Part shown: positions 6,267-6,383 of the stretch, piece by piece
Layout of the letters: each line of letters starts with the position of its first letter
Position numbering within the stretch: position 1 is the stretch's first letter
DNA from: Verrucomicrobiota bacterium
Lineage (GTDB): Bacteria > Verrucomicrobiota > Verrucomicrobiia > Opitutales > UBA953
Assembly (NCBI GenBank): GCA_005798925.1
Contig: SYID01000207.1
Span: forward strand, 1-6,383
Direction of reading: 5' to 3'
DNA: 6,383 nt
Program-made: the position numbers and the translations under genes
Notes under the pieces: generated by a model
What the model saw: only the letters and a program-made list of their open reading frames with translations
Told to the model about the DNA's origin: nothing
The model's database searches: none

Positions 6267-6383
6267 ATGTTCAACCGCGAACTCAGCTGGCTCAGTTTCG
6301 ACCGAAGGGTCCTCGAACTCGCCGAGGACGAAACCGTCCCGCTGCTGGAGCGCGTCCGCTTCCTCTCGATCGCCAGTTCCAAC
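6267..6383 (+). CDS. ppk1: Polyphosphate kinase 1, N-terminal fragment (cut by window edge)
   Basis: PPK1 reversibly moves the terminal phosphate of ATP onto inorganic polyphosphate chains, usually at the inner face of the membrane. Only the first 39 codons of a protein normally near 700 residues are present, but they are highly diagnostic. FNRELSWLSFDRRVLE at residues 2-17 is followed by PLLERVRFLSIASSN at 25-39, matching the family's conserved N-terminal domain. The ATG at 6267 is the only start candidate: an in-frame TAG lies at 6222-6224 and no ATG, GTG or TTG falls between. Unlike many homologues, the conserved FNRELSW begins directly after the initiator Met. No Shine-Dalgarno sequence is visible. 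A 97-base gap from the preceding stop, with lower GC content, suggests an independent transcription unit. Confidence 0.93.
   Translation, partial: MFNRELSWLSFDRRVLELAEDETVPLLERVRFLSIASSN

Noticed and set aside
6137..6382. Minus-strand 81-codon frame at the right edge
   Set aside because: It is antisense to the conserved PPK1 N-terminus and its composition (Ser/Arg-rich) is that of a shadow frame.

Overview
The window is GC-rich bacterial chromosomal DNA, dense with housekeeping genes. There is no sign of mobile elements, CRISPR arrays, tRNA or rRNA. Protein sequence patterns suggest a Verrucomicrobiota (Opitutae-like) chromosome: MutS has the short form of the loop before the LTPGT motif and FMVEMNETANI, and PhoH has a PYQWLIDSGLIEIEA segment. 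This placement rests on remembered family patterns, not on a search.

Layout. The left two thirds (1-4017) are read on the minus strand as a head-to-tail group. In transcription order it holds a 100-residue DUF971 (GBBH-like N-terminal) protein (4017-3715), a 514-residue PIN-PhoH ATPase (3677-2133) and mutS (from 2037, running off the left edge with its last part missing). The right third is read on the plus strand: ybaB/ebfC (4111-4416), recR (4423-5025) and an Rsm22/METTL17-like methyltransferase (5012-6169). These three are tightly packed, with a 6-base gap and then a 14-base overlap. After a less GC-rich 97-base gap comes the first 39 codons of ppk1 (6267 to the right edge). The two groups diverge from a 93-base intergenic region at 4018-4110.

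Functional theme. The genes are mostly genome maintenance (MutS mismatch repair; YbaB and RecR in recombinational repair and nucleoid organisation) and RNA or ribosome quality (PIN-PhoH predicted nuclease/ATPase; Rsm22-like ribosome assembly factor). ppk1 adds polyphosphate metabolism and probably begins a separate transcription unit. I found no clear undescribed system. The most notable points are the loss of the expected metal-binding cysteines in the Rsm22-like protein, a roughly 40-residue polar insertion in the PhoH ATPase domain, and small palindromic or repeated elements in two intergenic gaps.
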